From NCBI GenBank assembly GCA_012839345.1, contig DUNN01000020.1, positions 1 to 64,000 of the forward strand: 64,000 nucleotides of DNA, read 5' to 3'. A program made the position numbers and the translations under genes. The notes under the pieces were generated by a model. The model did not search any database. It had not been told where the DNA came from and was given only the letters and a program-made list of their open reading frames with translations. Of this stretch, positions 61,717 through 64,000 are shown one piece after another; within the stretch, counting starts at the first letter, position 1, and each line of letters begins with the position of its first letter. The stretch is from Clostridiales bacterium. GTDB lineage: Bacteria; Bacillota; Clostridia; Oscillospirales; Acutalibacteraceae.

Positions 61717-63024
61717 TTACTTAGCGTTCAGGGCGACATCCAGTCCATCCAAAATCCGGTTCATGGTGCGTACCGCACACATTTTGCCGCACATGGAACA
61801 GCTGTGCCGGTCTTCCGGGGGAACGCTTTCGTAATATGCCCTTGCTTTTTCCCCATCCAGGGAAAGCCGGAAGGTTTCCTCCCAATCGAGCTTTCTGCGG
61901 GCTTTGCTGATCTGGTAATCCTGCTTACGGGCTCCTTTCACCCCTTTCGCAATATCCGCCGCGTGCGCCGCAATTTTGGAGGCAATAATTCCTTCCTTGA
62001 CGTCCTCCAAATTCGGCAGCCGTAAATGTTCAGCCGGTGTTACATAGCAGAGAAAGTCCGCACCGTGGGCCGCCGCGATGGCCCCGCCAATGGCGGCCGT
62101 AATATGGTCGTAACCGGGCGCAATGTCCGTAACAAGCGGCCCCAGCACATAAAACGGCGCATTATGGCACAGCTTTTTTTCCAGCTTCATGTTCGCTGCA
62201 ATTTCATCCATCGCCATGTGGCCTGGACCTTCCACCAGTACCTGCACGCCCCGTTCCCAAGCCCGTTTTGTCAAATTCCCGATTTCCATAAGCTCGGCGA
62301 TCTGCGAAGCATCCGTGGAATCCGCAATGCTGCCCGGGCGAAGCGCATCCCCCAGGCTGATGGTCACATCGTATTCCCGCAGAATATCAAGCAACTCGTC
62401 ATAATGTTCATAAAAGGGATTTTCGTTGCCCGTCATTTTCATCCACGCAAATAACAGGGAACCACCGCGCGACACAATATTCATCTGCCGCTTTTCCCGC
62501 AGGAAAACCTCCACCGCTCTGCGGTTAAGGCCGGCATGAATCGTCATAAAATCTACGCCTTCTTCGGCGTGGGAACGCACCACCTGCAAAAAATCCTGTG
62601 CGGTAATCTCTTTTAAATCTTTTTCCAGATATCCGATCGCGTCATATACCGGAACGGTGCCAATCATGGCCGGGGAGGTTTCAATGAGCTTCTGGCGGAA
62701 CTCCCGTGTCTTCCCGTAGTTACTCAAATCCATAATTGCTTCTGCGCCGAACTTTTCCGCCAACCGGACCTTTTCCATCTCGGAATGGTAGTCGATACAA
62801 TCGCCGGAAACACCCAGGTTAACATTGATTTTTGTCCGCAGTCCGCCGCCGATTCCATAAGGATGCAGCGATTTGTGGCGGGTATTTGCCGGGATGGCAA
62901 CCTGGCCTGACGCCACAAGCGCCATCAGTTCAGGCTCTGCCAGTTCTTCCTCCTTGGCAACCTGGGCCAATTCTTTGGTTACGATGCCGCTCCGGGCAGC
63001 CTCCATCTGTGTCATATCATTCAT
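61717..63024 (-). CDS. thiC: Phosphomethylpyrimidine synthase
   Basis: ThiC is the radical-SAM enzyme that turns aminoimidazole ribotide into HMP phosphate. The roughly 435-residue length is that of the short form without the long N-terminal extension of the E. coli enzyme. The C-terminal cluster motif is CSMCGKMC, a C-x2-C-x3-C spacing as read here, against C-x2-C-x4-C in E. coli-type enzymes. Other family regions are [25 protein letters not shown] and [14 protein letters not shown]. The ATG at 63024 has AAAGGAGG upstream and is one base beyond the thiD stop. Confidence 0.95.
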   Translation of the reverse strand: MNDMTQMEAARSGIVTKELAQVAKEEELAEPELMALVASGQVAIPANTRHKSLHPYGIGGGLRTKINVNLGVSGDCIDYHSEMEKVRLAEKFGAEAIMDLSNYGKTREFRQKLIETSPAMIGTVPVYDAIGYLEKDLKEITAQDFLQVVRSHAEEGVDFMTIHAGLNRRAVEVFLREKRQMNIVSRGGSLLFAWMKMTGNENPFYEHYDELLDILREYDVTISLGDALRPGSIADSTDASQIAELMEIGNLTKRAWERGVQVLVEGPGHMAMDEIAANMKLEKKLCHNAPFYVLGPLVTDIAPGYDHITAAIGGAIAAAHGADFLCYVTPAEHLRLPNLEDVKEGIIASKIAAHAADIAKGVKGARKQDYQISKARRKLDWEETFRLSLDGEKARAYYESVPPEDRHSCSMCGKMCAVRTMNRILDGLDVALNAK

Positions 63025-63025
63025 T

Positions 63026-63835
63026 TTACAGAACCTCCTTTGGTAATCCATTTCGATAAAGGTCATAAAAATGGTTGGTCGGGCCGCAGCCTTTCCCTAG
63101 GGGCAGTGAATGCCGAATTGCCGTGGTAACATAGTTCTTCGCTCTTCGGACCGCTTCCTCCAAATCAAAGCCCAAAGCAAGGTTGGAAGCGATTGCAGAG
63201 GAATAGGTACATCCTGTACCATGCGTGTTTTTGGTATCAATTCGCTCCGCGCTGAAACGGTAAAACTTTGCTCCGTCAAAGAGAATATCCACAGCATCTC
63301 CTACCGCATGGCCGCCCTTCACCAGCACATTTTTGGCTCCCAGCTCGGTAATCTTCCTTGCAGCGTGTTCCATATCGGCAGTTGAGTGGATGGATATTCC
63401 AGCTATCTTTTCCGCTTCCGGTATGTTCGGAGTAAGCAGGTCGGCAAGCGGAAGAATCTCCCGGATTAAAGTATCCATGGCATCAGGCTGCATCAGGGGG
63501 CAGCCGTTTTTTGCCACCATAACCGGGTCGATTACAACATTTTTGGGTTTGTATTCCTTGAGCTTACGCGCAACTGCCAGCATGCAGGTGGATTGCGACA
63601 ACATACCGATTTTAACGGCATCTGTTCCAATGTCCTCAAAAACGGCATCAATTTGTTTTTCAATTATTTCAGGCGCAATGTCCTGCACGTCAATCACACG
63701 GAATGTATTTTCCGCGACCACAGAAACAATCACGCTCATACCGTAGACTCCGTGTGCGGCAAAGGCTTTTAGGTCGGCCTGAATGCCCGCCCCGCCGCTG
63801 CAATCGGACCCGGCAATGGATAACACTTTTTTCAT
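63026..63835 (-). CDS. thiD: Hydroxymethylpyrimidine/phosphomethylpyrimidine kinase
   Basis: ThiD phosphorylates HMP and HMP-P. The roughly 269-residue protein starts [23 protein letters not shown] and has [15 protein letters not shown] and the anion-hole motif [14 protein letters not shown]. The ATG at 63835 follows GAAAGGTGAG. First gene of the operon, directly behind the riboswitch terminator. Confidence 0.96.
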   Translation of the reverse strand: MKKVLSIAGSDCSGGAGIQADLKAFAAHGVYGMSVIVSVVAENTFRVIDVQDIAPEIIEKQIDAVFEDIGTDAVKIGMLSQSTCMLAVARKLKEYKPKNVVIDPVMVAKNGCPLMQPDAMDTLIREILPLADLLTPNIPEAEKIAGISIHSTADMEHAARKITELGAKNVLVKGGHAVGDAVDILFDGAKFYRFSAERIDTKNTHGTGCTYSSAIASNLALGFDLEEAVRRAKNYVTTAIRHSLPLGKGCGPTNHFYDLYRNGLPKEVL

Positions 63836-63860
63836 GTTTCTCACCTTTCTTCCAAATAAC

Positions 63861-63897
63861 AAAAAAGACGCTCGCTGAACCCGGCAAGCATCTTTTT
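63861..63897 (-). terminator. Riboswitch expression-platform terminator
   Basis: On the minus strand AAAAAGATGCTTGC and GCGAGCGTCTTTTTT pair around a short loop and end in a T-run. It lies between the TPP aptamer and thiD, as expected for transcriptional control. Confidence 0.85.
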
Positions 63898-63908
63898 CCT
63901 CTAGTTTT

Positions 63909-63983
63909 GCTTCCCTACACCAGTGTTAGCTGACAGGTTCTAAGGGTCAGGTTTTACCTTCTCAACTCATATGAGTCCCCCCG
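63909..63983 (-). promoter_or_regulatory. TPP riboswitch (THI element)
   Basis: Minus-strand RNA contains the conserved THI-box parts: GGGGG-ACTC near the 5' end, TGAGAAGG, CCCTTAGAACCTG and a 3' GTGTAGGGAAGC. The P3 arm is short. The element is near the window edge, and its promoter lies outside. It should switch the thiD-thiC-thiM-thiE operon off when thiamine pyrophosphate is plentiful. Confidence 0.93.
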
Positions 63984-64000
63984 CAACATATTCAGTTTCA

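Overview
The window looks like chromosome of a mid-GC, anaerobic, spore-forming Firmicute of class Clostridia, probably Oscillospiraceae-like (inference). The signs are strong AGGAGG-type ribosome sites, TTGACA/TATAAT promoters, a FabK-type fatty-acid operon, YesM/YesN sensor pairs beside sugar ABC transporters, a group II ECF module, an anaerobic NrdD-related protein, an HPr paralogue, and an exosporium-type collagen-like protein. I found no rRNA, tRNA or CRISPR array.

Layout. 1-6.5 kb (minus): a compact type II fatty-acid operon fabH-fabK-fabG-fabF-accB, without acpP and fabD at their usual places, preceded by an AMP-forming acyl-CoA synthetase with its own promoter and an operator-like inverted repeat. 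6.9-8.9 kb (plus): a flippase/LPG-synthase-type membrane protein and undecaprenyl-diphosphatase. 9.0-11.5 kb (minus): a CE2 carbohydrate esterase and a GH1 glycosidase. 11.6-14.5 kb: a two-gene restriction-modification system bracketed by two inverted copies of a two-block repeat. 14.6-15.3 kb: a lone nanE. 15.5-17.9 kb (minus): ECF S component, methyltransferase, hypA, hypB behind a promoter and a leader with two hairpins. 17.9-21.2 kb (minus): a complete ECF transporter (T, fused A-A', S).

21.4-51 kb is mostly glycan utilisation: lacZ (GH2); a YesM/YesN pair divergent from a sugar ABC transporter followed by a GH65/GH95-like enzyme and a GH43; a C39-like peptidase; a truncated LytTR gene. 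Next comes a regulatory operon (YesN regulator, minimal-loop histidine kinase, and a degenerate MglA-like double ATPase that has lost both Walker A motifs), then the operon mglB-mglA-mglC-GH3-GH42. I regard the kinase/regulator/pseudo-ATPase operon as the best candidate for an undescribed system: a catalytically dead transporter ATPase used as a signalling part for the neighbouring galactose/galactoside importer.

49.7-55.7 kb: yjbQ; mgsA followed by an HPr-like gene lacking the phosphorylatable histidine but keeping the regulatory serine region (Crh-like); a small NrdD-related gene with a NrdR-box-like palindrome inside its promoter; fructokinase; a GH13 alpha-glucosidase; and a LacI regulator with matching operator motifs at its own promoter and at that of the GH13 gene. 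56-59.9 kb is an accessory scar: a GPT/GAT collagen-like gene whose stop lies 12 bases from a large serine recombinase, a small mobile-element protein, and a response-regulator/permease deletion junction. 60.2-64 kb (minus): the thiamine operon thiD-thiC-thiM-thiE behind a TPP riboswitch and terminator.
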